Shown here piece by piece: positions 1-11,404 of a stretch of DNA of 64,000 nt; positions within the stretch are counted from its first letter, which is position 1, and each line of letters starts with the position of its first letter. The notes below the pieces were generated by a model, which saw only the letters and a list, made by a program, of their open reading frames with translations, had not been told where the DNA came from and did no database searches. The position numbers and the translations under genes are program-made. This stretch comes from Branchiostoma floridae. Taxonomy: Eukaryota > Chordata > Leptocardii > Amphioxiformes > Branchiostomatidae. The DNA is taken from positions 14,671,931 to 14,735,930 of the forward strand of contig NC_049982.1 of assembly GCF_000003815.2 (NCBI RefSeq), written 5' to 3'.

Positions 1-305
1 CAAAAATGTATTACGTTTCACTTCCTAAATATTTTTATATTTTTATATTTTTAAGTATTGGAAGAAGTTGACACATAAACAATATTAATTGCATTATTTA
101 TGTGCAGTAAAATGTGACCACATGCTATCAATAGCCTAATAAAATGTTGGCACATGGCACAAGCGGGCTCCCCTTCTGAGTACAGAAAGGAAATGTTTTA
201 TAACATTTAGTTATGACGTAGAAAATTTCAATTGTAAAATGTACCTTTATTAACATTTACAAACAAATTGTTTTTTTCTCTTCTTAATAAATGACAACAA
301 TACAG
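1..305 (+). repeat. Left inverted arm of the foldback element
   Basis: This arm is AT-rich with a GC-richer patch near 165-180. It pairs with 2410-2717 over its whole length. The window starts inside or exactly at the end of this arm. Confidence 0.85.
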
Positions 306-525
306 GTAAGTAAGGTGTGTTTCCTTTTATAACAGGCCAGGTAAGACGCCGTACAGGTAGGTAAGGTGTGTTTCCTTTTATAGCAGACCAGGTAAGACAC
401 CGTACAGGTGAGTAAGGTGTGTTTCCTTGACTACAGACTAGGTAAGACACCTTACAGGTGAGCAACGTGTATTTCCTTTCATTACAGACCAGGTAAGACA
501 CCGTACAGGTGAGTAACGTGTATTT
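306..525 (-). repeat. 51-bp tandem repeats, left block (inverted)
   Basis: About four copies of the 51-bp unit run in the orientation opposite to those at 962-2410. Each carries a CAGGTAAG- or CAGGTGAG-like string. The block runs into the assembly gap. Confidence 0.8.
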
Positions 526-961
526 NNNNNNNNNNNNNNNNNNNNNNNNNNNNNNNNNNNNNNNNNNNNNNNNNNNNNNNNNNNNNNNNNNNNNNNNNNN
601 NNNNNNNNNNNNNNNNNNNNNNNNNNNNNNNNNNNNNNNNNNNNNNNNNNNNNNNNNNNNNNNNNNNNNNNNNNNNNNNNNNNNNNNNNNNNNNNNNNNN
701 NNNNNNNNNNNNNNNNNNNNNNNNNNNNNNNNNNNNNNNNNNNNNNNNNNNNNNNNNNNNNNNNNNNNNNNNNNNNNNNNNNNNNNNNNNNNNNNNNNNN
801 NNNNNNNNNNNNNNNNNNNNNNNNNNNNNNNNNNNNNNNNNNNNNNNNNNNNNNNNNNNNNNNNNNNNNNNNNNNNNNNNNNNNNNNNNNNNNNNNNNNN
901 NNNNNNNNNNNNNNNNNNNNNNNNNNNNNNNNNNNNNNNNNNNNNNNNNNNNNNNNNNNNN
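526..961. other. Assembly gap (436 N)
   Basis: A run of N lies at the point where the tandem-repeat orientation switches. This is where a short-read or clone assembly of a long palindrome would fail, and any transposase or loop sequence would be hidden here. Confidence 0.99.
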
Positions 962-1500
962 GCAAAGGAAAGACGCTTTCCTCACCTGTATAATGGCCTA
1001 TATGGTAGTATATAGGCAAAGGAAAGTTGCTTTACTCACCTGTATAATACCCCGTCTGGTCTATAGGCAAAGTAAAGACATCTTACTTACCTGTATAATG
1101 GCCTATCTGGTCTATAGGCAAAGGAAAGACACCTTACTCACCTGTTTAATGGCCTATCTGGTCTATAGGCAAAGGAAAGACACCTTATTCACCTGTATAA
1201 TGGCCTATCTGGTATATAGGCAAGGGAAAGACACCTTGCTTACCTGTATAATGCCCCATCTGGTATATAGGCGAAGGAAAGACACCTAACTTACCTGTAT
1301 AATACCCTATCTGGTCTACAGGCAAAGGAAAGTTGCTTTACTCACCTGCACAATACCCTATCTGGTCTATAGGCAAAGGAAAGACGCCTTACTCACCTGT
1401 ATAATGGCCTATATGGTATATAGGCAAAGGAAAGACGCCTTACTCACCTGTGTAATACCCTATCTGGTCTATAGACAAAGGAAACACACCTTACTCACCT
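962..1500 (+). repeat. 51-bp tandem repeats, subfamily A
   Basis: About ten tandem units of 51 bp carry a CCTATCTGGTCTATAGGC-like core followed by AAAGGAAAGACACC and TTACTCACCTG. Because 51 is divisible by three, the array reads as open frames with a 17-residue period. I do not regard these as genes. Confidence 0.85.
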
Positions 1501-2410
1501 GTGCGGTGTCTTACCTGGTCTGCAATGAAAGGAAATACACGTTACTCACCTGTATGGTGTCTTACCTGGTCTGTAATCAAAGGAAATACACGTTACTCAC
1601 ATGCACGGTGTCATACCTGGTCTGTTATAAAAAGAAACACACCTTACTTACCTGTATGGTGTCTTACCTGGCCTGTTATCAAAGGAAATACACGTTACTC
1701 ACCTGTATGGTGTCTTACCTGGTCTGTAATCAGAGGAAATACACGTTACTCACCTGTACGGTGTCTTACCTAGTCTGTAGTCAAGGAAACACACCTTACT
1801 CACCTGTACGGTGTCTTACCTGGTCTGTAATCAAAGGAAATACACCTTACTCACCTGTACGGTGTCTTACCTAGTCTGTAGTCAAGGAAACACACCTTAC
1901 TCACCTGTACGGTGTCTTACCTCGTCTGTACTGAAACGAAATACACGTTACGTACATGTACGGTGTCTTACCTAGTCTGTTATAAAAGGAAACACACCTT
2001 ACTCACCTGTACGGTGCCTTACCTGGTCTGTCATGAAAGGAAACACACCTTACTCACCTGTACGGTGTCTTACCTGGTCTGTAATCAAAGGAAATACACC
2101 TTACTCACCTGTACGGTGTCTTACCTAGTCTGTAGTCAAGGAAACACACCTTACTCACCTGTACGGTGTCTTACCTGGTCTGTAATCAAAGGAAATACAC
2201 GTTACTCACCTGTACGGTGTCTTACCTGGTCTGTAATGAAAGGAAATACACGTTGCTCACCTGTAAGGTGTCTTACCTAGTCTGTAGTCAAGGAAACACA
2301 CCTTACTCACCTGTACGGTGTCTTACCTTGTCTTCTATAAAAGGAAACACACCTTACTTACCTGTACGGCGTCTTACCTGGCCTGTTATAAAAGGAAACA
2401 CACCTTACTT
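1501..2410 (+). repeat. 51-bp tandem repeats, subfamily B
   Basis: About eighteen tandem units share the same 51-bp register as subfamily A but have a GTGTCTTACCTGGTCTGT-like core. The switch from A to B near 1500 is abrupt, which suggests block expansion of two unit types. The strings TTACCTGG and CTCACCTGT are reverse complements of strong 5' splice-site motifs. Confidence 0.85.
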
Positions 2411-2717
2411 ACCTGTATTGTTGTCATTTATTAAGAAGAGAAAAAACAATTTGTTTGTAAATGTTAATAAAGGTACATTTTACAATTGAAATTTTCTACG
2501 TCATAACTAAATGTTATAAAACATTTCCTTTCTGTACTCAGAAGGGGAGCCCGCTTGTGCCATGTGCCAACATTTTATTAGGCTATTGATAGCATGTGGT
2601 CACATTTTACTGCACATAAATAATGCAATTAATATTGTTTATGTGTCAACTTCTTCCAATACTTAAAAATATAAAAATATAAAAATATTTAGGAAGTGAA
2701 ACGTAATACATTTTTGT
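2411..2717 (-). repeat. Right inverted arm of the foldback element
   Basis: This is the reverse complement of 1-305. Identity ends at 2717 or at the unknown sequence left of the window. The sequence after 2717 is AT-rich and has no visible relation to the element. Confidence 0.85.
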
Positions 2718-4771
2718 ATTTGAAATAAGTTTGTACACACTGTAACAGATACTCATCAAATCAAATCCTCATTGTAACAATGTTTCTGTGATAAATAAAG
2801 ATAAGAAAAGTCCAGTTTGGTGCAGAGTTATTATTATAATGTAAATAGTATTGTTAATAATAAATAGCTATGTTTTTCTAGTATTGGTTACCTGCCCCTA
2901 TTCAGGTTTATAACACTAATGTGTCTGAGCCTTTTGTACATTAATTGGGCACTGAGGTGAATCAATATCCAAATTTGCACTAAGTTCCTCAAACCTGGGT
3001 AATAATAGCACAGAAAAATGACCACATTGTAAATATTAGTCAGATGATAGCACTATGAAATGAAAATCTTGTTCAGAATTCACTCTAAAATGGTTGTTTG
3101 AGAAGGTATGCTACAACAGTCCCTCCCGCGATACTTATAGAACAGTCCCGCAAGGAGGTCACATGACTAGTGCCCGCCATTTTGAATTGCTATAGTTAAA
3201 GTATGGTAGTATCGTCGCCGTACTTTTTGACCAAAAACAGGGACTTAAAATGCTTGTAAAGCACGGAAACTCCGTACACATCAATGGGACACAATCTTGA
3301 ACATGTTTGTGGCGGTAGGTTTAGGTGTCGTTGCGCGACAGCCGATATTTTTGTGGATATAGTGGGCATTCGCTAAAAAGACATTTTGCTGGGCGTTCGC
3401 TAAAAAGACCATCGAGAATGGAAAACTTTGATTTATGTCACTTCGGGTCAATGGATTGACTTGAAACTCAGGATTAATACATGGGAGCACAACGTGGACA
3501 TATTCCAAGCAAAAAAAATGAGATTCGTGCAGCGCGGACTTCTCTAGAGTGGGCGTTTGTGGGCATTCGCTAAAAAGACCCTCCCCCTTTTACAGACTAC
3601 ACCAAAGGTTCTAGTAGATCGCACTGTATGACTACGTAACTTTCATCTTGAACCAAACATGTCCATCTCAAAGCACCACTCTTCGTCATCTTTCTCTTCA
3701 CTTCAAAACCTTCTTCTTCTTCGCTCGATCATCATCTTCATTCTCTAACAATATATACCACTGCCCACACATTTTTGTTAAACATCTCTATGATATAACA
3801 TCGCTGGTGACGAAGTTATGAAGTTTACATACTACATAGTTTTTTGTGGTGAAGAAGCCTCCCTTTGCACAGCTGAATGAAACACACAAACAGAAATATC
3901 CCAGAAAAACGCAAAACACAAAATAAATTTCAAACATTTATAGATCACCGTTAGGCTTACAATTAGTTATAATCTATGATGGCCAACGGTACAATAGATG
4001 CCGCTTAAATTCATTTCAAAACATCAGCATCAGCCCTTGTAGTTTCACAATTGTTTCGGTGACTGACCCTAGGTAATTGTGACACTTTGAGCGTTTTTTT
4101 TCTTTTTGACATTAGACAAACTTCTTATGCGTAGGTACGACTTATAGTCTATGGAAACATGATGGACAGAAAAGGACGCGGACGTCTATTGTATAAGGTA
4201 GTAGATTACTTTGTAAACCTGTGAAAGGCATCTCTTGATTGGACTTTTCACCCTCGTTCCCTTACCCATCCCTTGTCTGTCCTTTTAGACTTGATTTTGT
4301 CTAAATGATCTGACGTTCATTTTGTATGTTTTGAACGCAAATATTTATTTATGATCTAACCATTCACCACGAGTCCTGTCCCGTGATGATCACGCACTGG
4401 CGTATGTCAATATGGCCACACGACTCTTCAGGATCCAGGACCCCATACGCACTTAACAGTCATGCATGATCAGTGTGTTTGCCTGTGGCCTCGCCCCAGT
4501 CCTTCAGGAAGACAATCAGGGCCGATTACATGGTAGCAAAATTAATACAAGCCTTTGGTATTGAGTGGACGAAACCTGGACCGTTTGCAAGCCCAGTCGT
4601 CCTTTCTCCTTCTTCTTTGGCAGTCCAGTCTCAGGAGACCATCAGTACGCCTCTGTTGCGATCAATTGTAGAATCTACCTCATGTAATGATTTTGATTTG
4701 TGTTGAAGTTCTAAGGAAGCAGCTTGACCGTGAATGTCCCCTTCCCCACAGAAACGCCAATAGTCTAGTCC
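2718..4771. other. Intergenic; three copies of a 14-bp repeat
   Basis: I see no gene here. The string TTCGCTAAAAAGAC occurs three times (near 3369, 3397 and 3568), twice preceded by GGGCATTCG or GGGCGTTCG. Otherwise this is AT-rich sequence with no long credible ORF. Confidence 0.6.
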
Positions 4772-5142
4772 TTAGTACCAGGAGCGGCCCTGGTACAACA
4801 CGGGTTTTGTGATGGGTTGCGACGTCTGCACGAGGCTGCCGTACCTAGCCTCGTACTCCCTGATCTTGGTCAACACGTCCGGCTTCACGCTGTCTATCTG
4901 AATCAACATGTTCTTCAGCACGTTTGTCTTCTGTTCCGACAGCAGCTCCTTGTCTTGTAGCGAGGCTACCAGCTTGTCGAAGGTGGTGTCCTGGGCGAGC
5001 GTCTCCCACTCGGACTGGGTGTGGAACTGTGTGGACAGGAGCATCATCTGGGCGAGCTGCCGCTGGGTTATGCGGCGGGCCAGCAGTGCCAACAGCGACT
5101 GGTAGTCCCTCTTCTGCCGCTCCACACGGGATGGCACTGACA
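4772..5142 (-). CDS. Death-effector-domain-like protein, last exon
   Basis: This is the terminal coding exon of a spliced gene and encodes about 123 residues ending in RSWY and a TAA stop. It starts after a good 3' splice site (TTTGTTCAG). The residues look like a death effector domain (DED): an amphipathic N-terminal helix (YQSLLALLARRIT), then FDKLVASLQDKELLSEQK, NVLKNMLIQI, PDVLTKI and a final REYEARYG. In the DED family, the pattern of a hydrophobic LF..L helix, a short L-L-S turn, an L..LL..I helix, (R)xDL and a final I.eYe is characteristic of FADD, caspase-8 and PEA15-type adaptors. Here KPDVL stands where RxDL is usual. The DED would mediate homotypic assembly in cell-death or immune signalling. 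The match is by eye; a CARD or a plain helical domain is possible. Confidence 0.5.
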
Positions 5143-5716
5143 CTGAACAAACATAAATACAGGTTCAACTGTTGTCTATGGGGGTCGGATAGGATTGTTT
5201 CATGCAGGTCTGACTCGCTGTTGAATAAAGCAATACTGATGTTAATGGAAGAATGAGATATGGGAGGGGATAGACAGGTAAAACAGGGAGAAATCTGGGC
5301 AAAAACTGACAAAAACCTGCTTCTCAATCTAGCTAGCTGTTTCCCTCATAAAAAGCAATGGTGCATTCATTGTCCGTACATATGTTGTATGTTTGTATGT
5401 ATGTGTGTTTTCATCATACTAGCCTTGATTTAGACTGGTATACTTATCCATCGTGTTGTCGTGTTCGGATTCTGGCATGAACCCCAATTTTCAAAAGGGC
5501 CCGCAGCTGAACTAGTACTGTCACGTATTCCTAGACTTGTTGTTTCGGTCAGCGATCCGACAAATTCATGTCACATGTATGTGACGTGCTGACGTTCATG
5601 AGGCTGACGCTGTACGCAGAAGGTGCAGTTTGCAATGATATCTCAAGATGGCGTAAATAGGGTAAAAAACCTTCAGTGCCAAGTTGCTCGTCAAACGATT
5701 ACTTCCATATGCTTAC

Positions 5717-5825
5717 AAAATAGGCTTGTGAAAACTTCATTCTGTCTTTTTCGCTGTTGATATTGTTGTGTAATTTCCCTAAACTTTTGCTGCCTTTCTG
5801 CTTCATGTTCACCGCCTCTAGCTCT
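5717..5825 (-). CDS. Upstream coiled-coil exon of the DED-like gene
   Basis: An open frame encodes GGEHEAERQQKFREITQQYQ and continues RKRQNEVFTSLF, a charged, heptad-like helical stretch. Its 3' end has a good donor (TTTT|GTAAGC) that leaves one base. That base completes the split codon of the next exon at 5142, giving an uninterrupted join (SLF-L-SVPSRVERQ). The 5' boundary is uncertain because several AG dinucleotides lie at 5818-5832 with a poor pyrimidine tract. Further upstream exons are expected but not seen. The polypeptide would be a coiled coil followed by the C-terminal DED-like domain. Confidence 0.4.
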
Positions 5826-5830
5826 ACATC

Positions 5831-8800
5831 CTTCTAGCCCGTCCGAAAGATTTATATTTTTATGAACACAGCTGTAAAAATATGTCTCTATACTGCTCGT
5901 TAACACAGAAACTGGAACATACCAATGTTTGTATGTCTATCTCTTTGTCAATTCTTCTCTACGTCACCCTTCTCCTGCACCTACATACCCCCGATTTATC
6001 ATTCTCATCTCAATTTCTTTACTCCGTATTGCGATCCCCACTCTTCTACCAATTCTTTTCTTTGTAACAAGATACATTGCTCCTTAAATGTCTGAGAGAC
6101 GTCTGACTACTTTAAGAAGTAACAGAACCCGTGAAACCACGCATGTACAGAAGACAGCTGTCTCCCTGGAGGCGTGTTTACCTGTTTCATCTTCGCGCTC
6201 AGTAGTTATGTTATCGTTGCGCACTGAATATTTTTGTTTCACCCAGCATACTTTGCGCCGTCTTCAAAACAAATACTTCAACATGAGGATGTGAAATAAC
6301 GCCCAGCGCGGCGTAGCGGATACAAATTCCTCTGCAGTGCTTTTCAAACAAACGTATTGATCCACTTCAAATAGGAATGAATGGGAACCACATATCCTAA
6401 TGCCTTTTACAGTTAGGCATACGCGAGTGAGTGAGTGAGTGGCGGGGATGGCCATTGACCACAGTATATTTCTTGTGCTTTCCATGAAAAATGTTCAAAG
6501 GGAGGATACTGAAATGACTTTCCTCACATATGTACTGTCTTGTCACCGAGACTTAATTGAAGTGACCTTGCAAATTCAATTTGACGCAGAAAGGCCATGC
6601 TCCATCAACTATTAGTTCTACTGTGCCAGTTGATTTACTGTGCCCCAGGTATGCTACAGTTGGATCGTTATCAACGTCACTACGCAGGCCACAACACGCC
6701 CGACATCATCATGTACACACGGGCAGCACTGCTGAGTTCAGATGTTGTTATGATAGCTCTGCCGTGATGCAGCTAAAACTGGTCAGTCAAGGGCAGCCCG
6801 TTGGAAGTCCTACATTTGAACCTGTGACCGAATGTACGTTACCCAATGACATGATTTACAAGCATGTATTTCTTCCTGCATTACATGTTTTAGTGTCTTG
6901 GTGACTTTATGACCAGTATTTCAAGTTGAACAGGGAAAGTAAAAGTTGCCAGGATTTTTATGGCCTGTAGCAGGGTTGGCGACGCGGTAACGTTGTTATT
7001 CCTAAGACTTTTCTGTCTAAATAATTTCTGATAAAATCTGAAGCAGTTTGATAGCAACATTCACACCCAAACTACGTCCCATGCATTTTCTAGAAGCACC
7101 GTAACGCCCCTCCCCCGTGCTACAATGCCAGCTGTCCAACCACTTAAATCAGCCGCAATATGAGTCCCGGTTGTGTACTATTCGGTCTAGCCGATTACCA
7201 CAAATCCACAAACTCCCTCAGGGCGGCAGAATTAAGGCATTAGTGGACGTCACGATATTTTACACTAGCTCAGCACACGACCCTACACCCCCAGCGGCGC
7301 GAACGACGCACTGTTCCCCTACATACCAGCGTTCATGCCGAGGGTTGTGTCCTGTTGTGTCCGGTCTGCCGTGTGCTCGGGCGCGTCAGGGTCTCTCGTT
7401 GTTAGACTGCTGCACAGTTCTACGCAAGTCGTGTCGCTTAACTCCATCGCCTTATATAATGATCTGCGCAGAAGATATGGTTCAACATGTACGTATGTAT
7501 GCCGGGGCCTCCAGCGCTATTTATGGTTAGGGTGCGTTATTGATACCCCATGACTGAAATGCCAACATGCACGCAGACTGTAGCCTACAACCCCAGACTG
7601 CCAGATGAGGACAAGAGAATGATTTACCAATCGGGAAGCAATGCACACGATGACCAGATGCAGGTTATCACACAAGAGAAGTAGTATTCAATGACATGTT
7701 TTGCTTTAAATTCATGACTTTAACTTTTCTTCTCTGTGTGTTCTACGTCTTCTCATATAAAGGCTAGACGCCATTTGCTAAACATCATGACTATTGCCGT
7801 GTTTATGTTAAAAAGTACATAACATTATTTGCCCAGCAGCGATTGGCTCTTCGCCTATAGCTGAGAGGCCCAGTCACAAGCCTGGAGATCTAGGCTACCC
7901 AACACGTCAGTCGGGCAACACTTCGTGTGGGCGGTCCCTCTGGTCTGCGCATGTTGGTACAGTCCACGCGCCTTGACAGGGCCTAATTGGACTGTAACAA
8001 GGGCGCTTGTTTGAAGTAAAAAGTAAACAAACTGTTCAAGAGTAGAGAAAGTGGTAAGAAAAATGTAGAGGCTAGGACATCGCGTGTGTAAGGAGAGGGA
8101 AATACAGACGACTACAAAACAAACCATGACACAGTAGGGGTGGGTGCGGGAAAAAAAACGTTTTATTCTTGTTGGACCGTTCCGGAAAAAAACGACCCTA
8201 AAAAATCAGTGGGACGGATTTTGGACCGATTAGAGAAAATGAAAAGATTATTTCGGCAGGCGTTCACATATAATGACCCAAGAAATAAACAAGAGTGAAG
8301 TAAAGGAGAGTTGACAGTTCTTACAATCAAACTTGGTATACGTTAACAGAGGCATTAGTGTTGTTTAAATGAAGATATGGATTTAAAGCGCCAGTAGACG
8401 TCAAATGCAGATTCCATTGTAGTGAAACCTGCCTTTGTTTTGACTTTTACCCATTCAATTTTTTTTTCCAGACAATTAGGTCCATGTTCAGGTCCGAAAC
8501 CTGGACCTGGTCTTCAAGCCCTGGACCTAAATGTTCTGTACCGGTACCCTCCCCTATGGGACAGGTGTATGTTATATATATATATATATATATGTTATAT
8601 ATATATATATATATGTATATATATGACACAGGTGTTCGTTACATATGTATGTAGTATAGAAGAAATGAGTAATAAGGGAGTATCTAAACGTGAAGTACAT
8701 ATCATTTTAAGGGAAAACTTTCTCATTCTGAAAATCATTATGTGTGAAGTGAATCATGCTAAACCTTCGTCACTGACATTTACTTTCTTAATCATTGTCT

Positions 8801-9579
8801 TTGTCTCTGGGCAGACATAATAGGGCCATGAATTTTTATTACCTAAAGCTAAATACTGTCAATATTCAATCCACACCATTCTACTCTTCGTGTATAATGT
8901 TCAAACTGAACTCTTGTGAACAAAGGATGACAGTGCATAACCGGTACCGTGGGCTCAGACGAAGTTACTTTTAGACGAAGTGTGTGTGTTGAGTCAGTTT
9001 ATACTCCGTGTGACATAAACCAGCTGACATGGCGAACTGAATACTTCAGATAACAAACGGCCAGGAGGAGGCTGGTGCGTAGGTGTTTGTGAAATAGCAT
9101 ACCGCTTGTTTCAGACGGTCCGCCATGTCAGCAAATCGGAGCTGAGATCACAGAAATGCGCCACAGCAGAGTAATAGTCTGTCATAAAAGACCATTATTG
9201 AACAATTTTTCGCAGATTGAGGATCTGTACTACAGGTACAACCATACCATGTTGAACTTGCGCCTTTTTTTCGATTCCTCCTAGAACGAAACCTCATGAA
9301 AACTCGTGGGATCGAAGCTATCATGCTGTGAATCATGTTTACAAACACAGCACCTGTTTGTTCATACCACATCACGTACCACCCCAAGGTCTGTGTCATC
9401 CGGAGGTTGCGCTATGATGTCTAATTTAAAGAACGCATCGCACCAAGCAGAGAAAATGTTGGCGGATTCGTCACAGCGTTAACGCATCCATGGTCGAGTC
9501 GTGGTCGAGGAAAGCAAATCTGTAAACATTCTCAACTTCGGATAATTCAGTCATTGAATCCTTCCTGTGCGGTTTTTCC
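5831..9579. other. Intergenic, no supported gene
   Basis: I see no exon with a convincing reading frame and splice sites. There is a GAGT microsatellite near 6424-6440 and an AT dinucleotide tract near 8573-8625. The ORFs here are short and of low-complexity composition. Confidence 0.5.
8573..8625. repeat. (TA)n microsatellite
   Basis: TA/AT runs are interrupted by two TG steps. The sequence is self-complementary and noncoding. Confidence 0.9.
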
Positions 9580-9771
9580 TAGTCTCTACCAGACTCCGGG
9601 TGGCTGGAAAAACCGTAGAAATGGAACAAATAGAGGAGTAAGCCGGTCAGAGAAGCATAGGCGGCTAGATCGCGCGCTGTCCCTAGCCGGCTATACTTCT
9701 CTGGCCGGCTTACTCCTCTATTTGTTCAATTTCTGTGGTTTTTCCAGCCACCCGGGGTCTGGTAGAGACTA
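9580..9771. mobile_element. Tc1/mariner-like MITE with TA duplication
   Basis: A 192-bp interval begins TAGTCTCTACCAGAC and ends with its inverse. Arms of about 80 bp pair with a few mismatches (for example the stretch around AGAGGAGTAAGCCGG and its complement CCGGCTTACTCCTCT), leaving a loop of about 30 bp. TA dinucleotides bound both ends (9580-9581 and 9770-9771), as expected for a TA target duplication. It has no coding capacity, so it must have moved with enzymes supplied elsewhere. Confidence 0.75.
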
Positions 9772-10074
9772 TAGGTTTTCCCCCTTTTCACGGATTGCGT
9801 TCCTACTTTTCCTTTCTTCCAAGTTCCTTTCAGGCTCCTCTCCCTACATAGCTCATTCTAAATTTGGTTTCATGAAGTCTTTTTTTTTCATTTTCCTTTT
9901 AGATACTCACATCTAGAACAAAATTTGCTGTCGTATCATGTGTCTTAAATGGGAAGGAACTGAATGTACTAAGCAGTGTCCGTGGTAATTTGAAAAAATG
10001 CTGCGAGGAAAGTGTGGTCTAATGATGGCCCAATGTGCCATCGAGATGCGGGCAAGGACATCTATCTATCTTTC

Positions 10075-10990
10075 TTTAATCTTATTACCTTTGCCAGAAT
10101 AGCTAAGGTTATGTTTTAGGCTTGTGAGTCTGTGTGTCTGTGTGTTAACAGTATAACTCAAGAAGCCTTTGATGGATCCCAATAATATTTGGTAGGTGGG
10201 TAGGGGTCGGGAAAACGAAGGTCAAGTTCGATAATGGGCCCCCTAGCGGCTTGCTAAGGTACTGCAGCAAAACCTCAATTTTTTTTATCTCGTGTTCTGG
10301 ACCTGCTGTGGTTATGATTTTTGAGTGGTAGATAGCCCTTGGTGCAGAGAGTAAGTGCTTTAAGTTTGGACCCCCTAGCGGCTTGTTTGGAACTGCAGTC
10401 GCCGATTTCCTTTCAAACTTTGGACGAGAATAACTCGAGAACGTGTTGATGGATCGTCATGGTTTTTGGTATGTAGATAGCCCAAGTAACAATGTACACA
10501 ATGGAATACCAATTATGCAAATCAGCAACTAATTTGCATAATTAATGAGGAAAGTTTATAAATCCACTGCATTTCATGATAGGACTTTCAAACTTGTCAC
10601 ATATATAGATGAGGAAGAGAGAAATATCAATGCATATTAATTATGCAAATGACGGCCTCATTTGCATAATTAATGAGAAAATATAAACGTGTTGACGGAT
10701 CGTCATGGTTTTTGGTATGTAGATAGCCAAAGGGAAGACTTACATGATGGAATTATAATTATGCAAATCGACTGCTAATTTGCATAATTAATGAGAAAAG
10801 TTTGTAAATCCACTGCATTCCTTATAGGACTTTCAAACTTGTCACATTTTTAGCTAAGAAAGAAGGAAATATCAATACACATTTATTATGCAAATGATGC
10901 TTGATACAATTTAATATTATTATGTAAATCTAATCTGCATAGGGATGTAATTTGCATAAGCAATGGCGAAATGTTATGAACCAACTCCAG
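10075..10990. repeat. Interspersed repeat with two internal ~245-bp copies
   Basis: The segment around GTGTTGATGGATCGTCATGG (near 10443) recurs near 10688. Each copy is followed by a palindromic ATTATGCAAAT...ATTTGCATAATTAATGAG module. CCCCCTAGCGGC also occurs twice (near 10238 and 10370). This looks like an old, partly duplicated noncoding transposon copy. I cannot name the family. Confidence 0.6.
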
Positions 10991-11404
10991 GCATATAAAA
11001 TAAGATGTAACGAGTAACACATTTATGTCTACAGACATCATTCTACATAACAAACCTGGTTTATTTGGCAAAGGTATGTGTTCGTTGAACTCTAGTTTTA
11101 TTTTGCAAAACGTCATAGGTATTAAAGAACTTTCTACCGACTGTGAGTACGCACTCTGGGTCAGACGGGCGCAATGTACTTTGACCTCAATATCGACTAG
11201 GTTCCATGAACGTCGCACCTGTAGTCATAGATTCTGGTTAATGTCCATTGGAAGACTAAAAACTTAAAACAAGATATATCCCTTTCCTACCTGATGTCAA
11301 TTTAGTAATCTAGATTATGCTTATTTCTTTTAAAAAATCCAGTGTACCTCCCTGCTGCAAAAGTGGCTTCTCCCGATGACCTCCGTATTTGCCCTCTGTC
11401 CGTC

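Larger units (their letters stand above)
1..2717. mobile_element. Foldback-type element with long inverted arms and a 51-bp repeat core
   Basis: Positions 1 to about 305 are repeated almost base for base, in reverse orientation, at about 2410-2717. The only difference I noticed is one base in a T/A run. The inverted symmetry continues inward into tandem repeats, which lie in one orientation on the left (about 305-525) and in the opposite orientation on the right (962-2410). Long inverted arms enclosing tandem repeats are the hallmark of foldback (FB-like) transposons. No transposase ORF is visible, though 436 bases are unknown. The near identity of the arms suggests recent insertion or gene conversion. 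The left end coincides with the window edge, so the true terminus and any target duplication cannot be read. An assembly artefact joining two copies head to head is the main alternative. Confidence 0.75.

Noticed and set aside
962-2489. Long ORFs with a 17-residue period (SYLVCNQRKYTLLTCTV-type)
   Set aside because: They arise because the satellite unit is 51 bp, a multiple of three, and lacks stops. Frames are open in several phases and on the inverted block too, which is not a coding signal.
1-2717. CRISPR-like array
   Set aside because: Units are contiguous 51-bp tandem repeats without unique spacers, in an animal genome.
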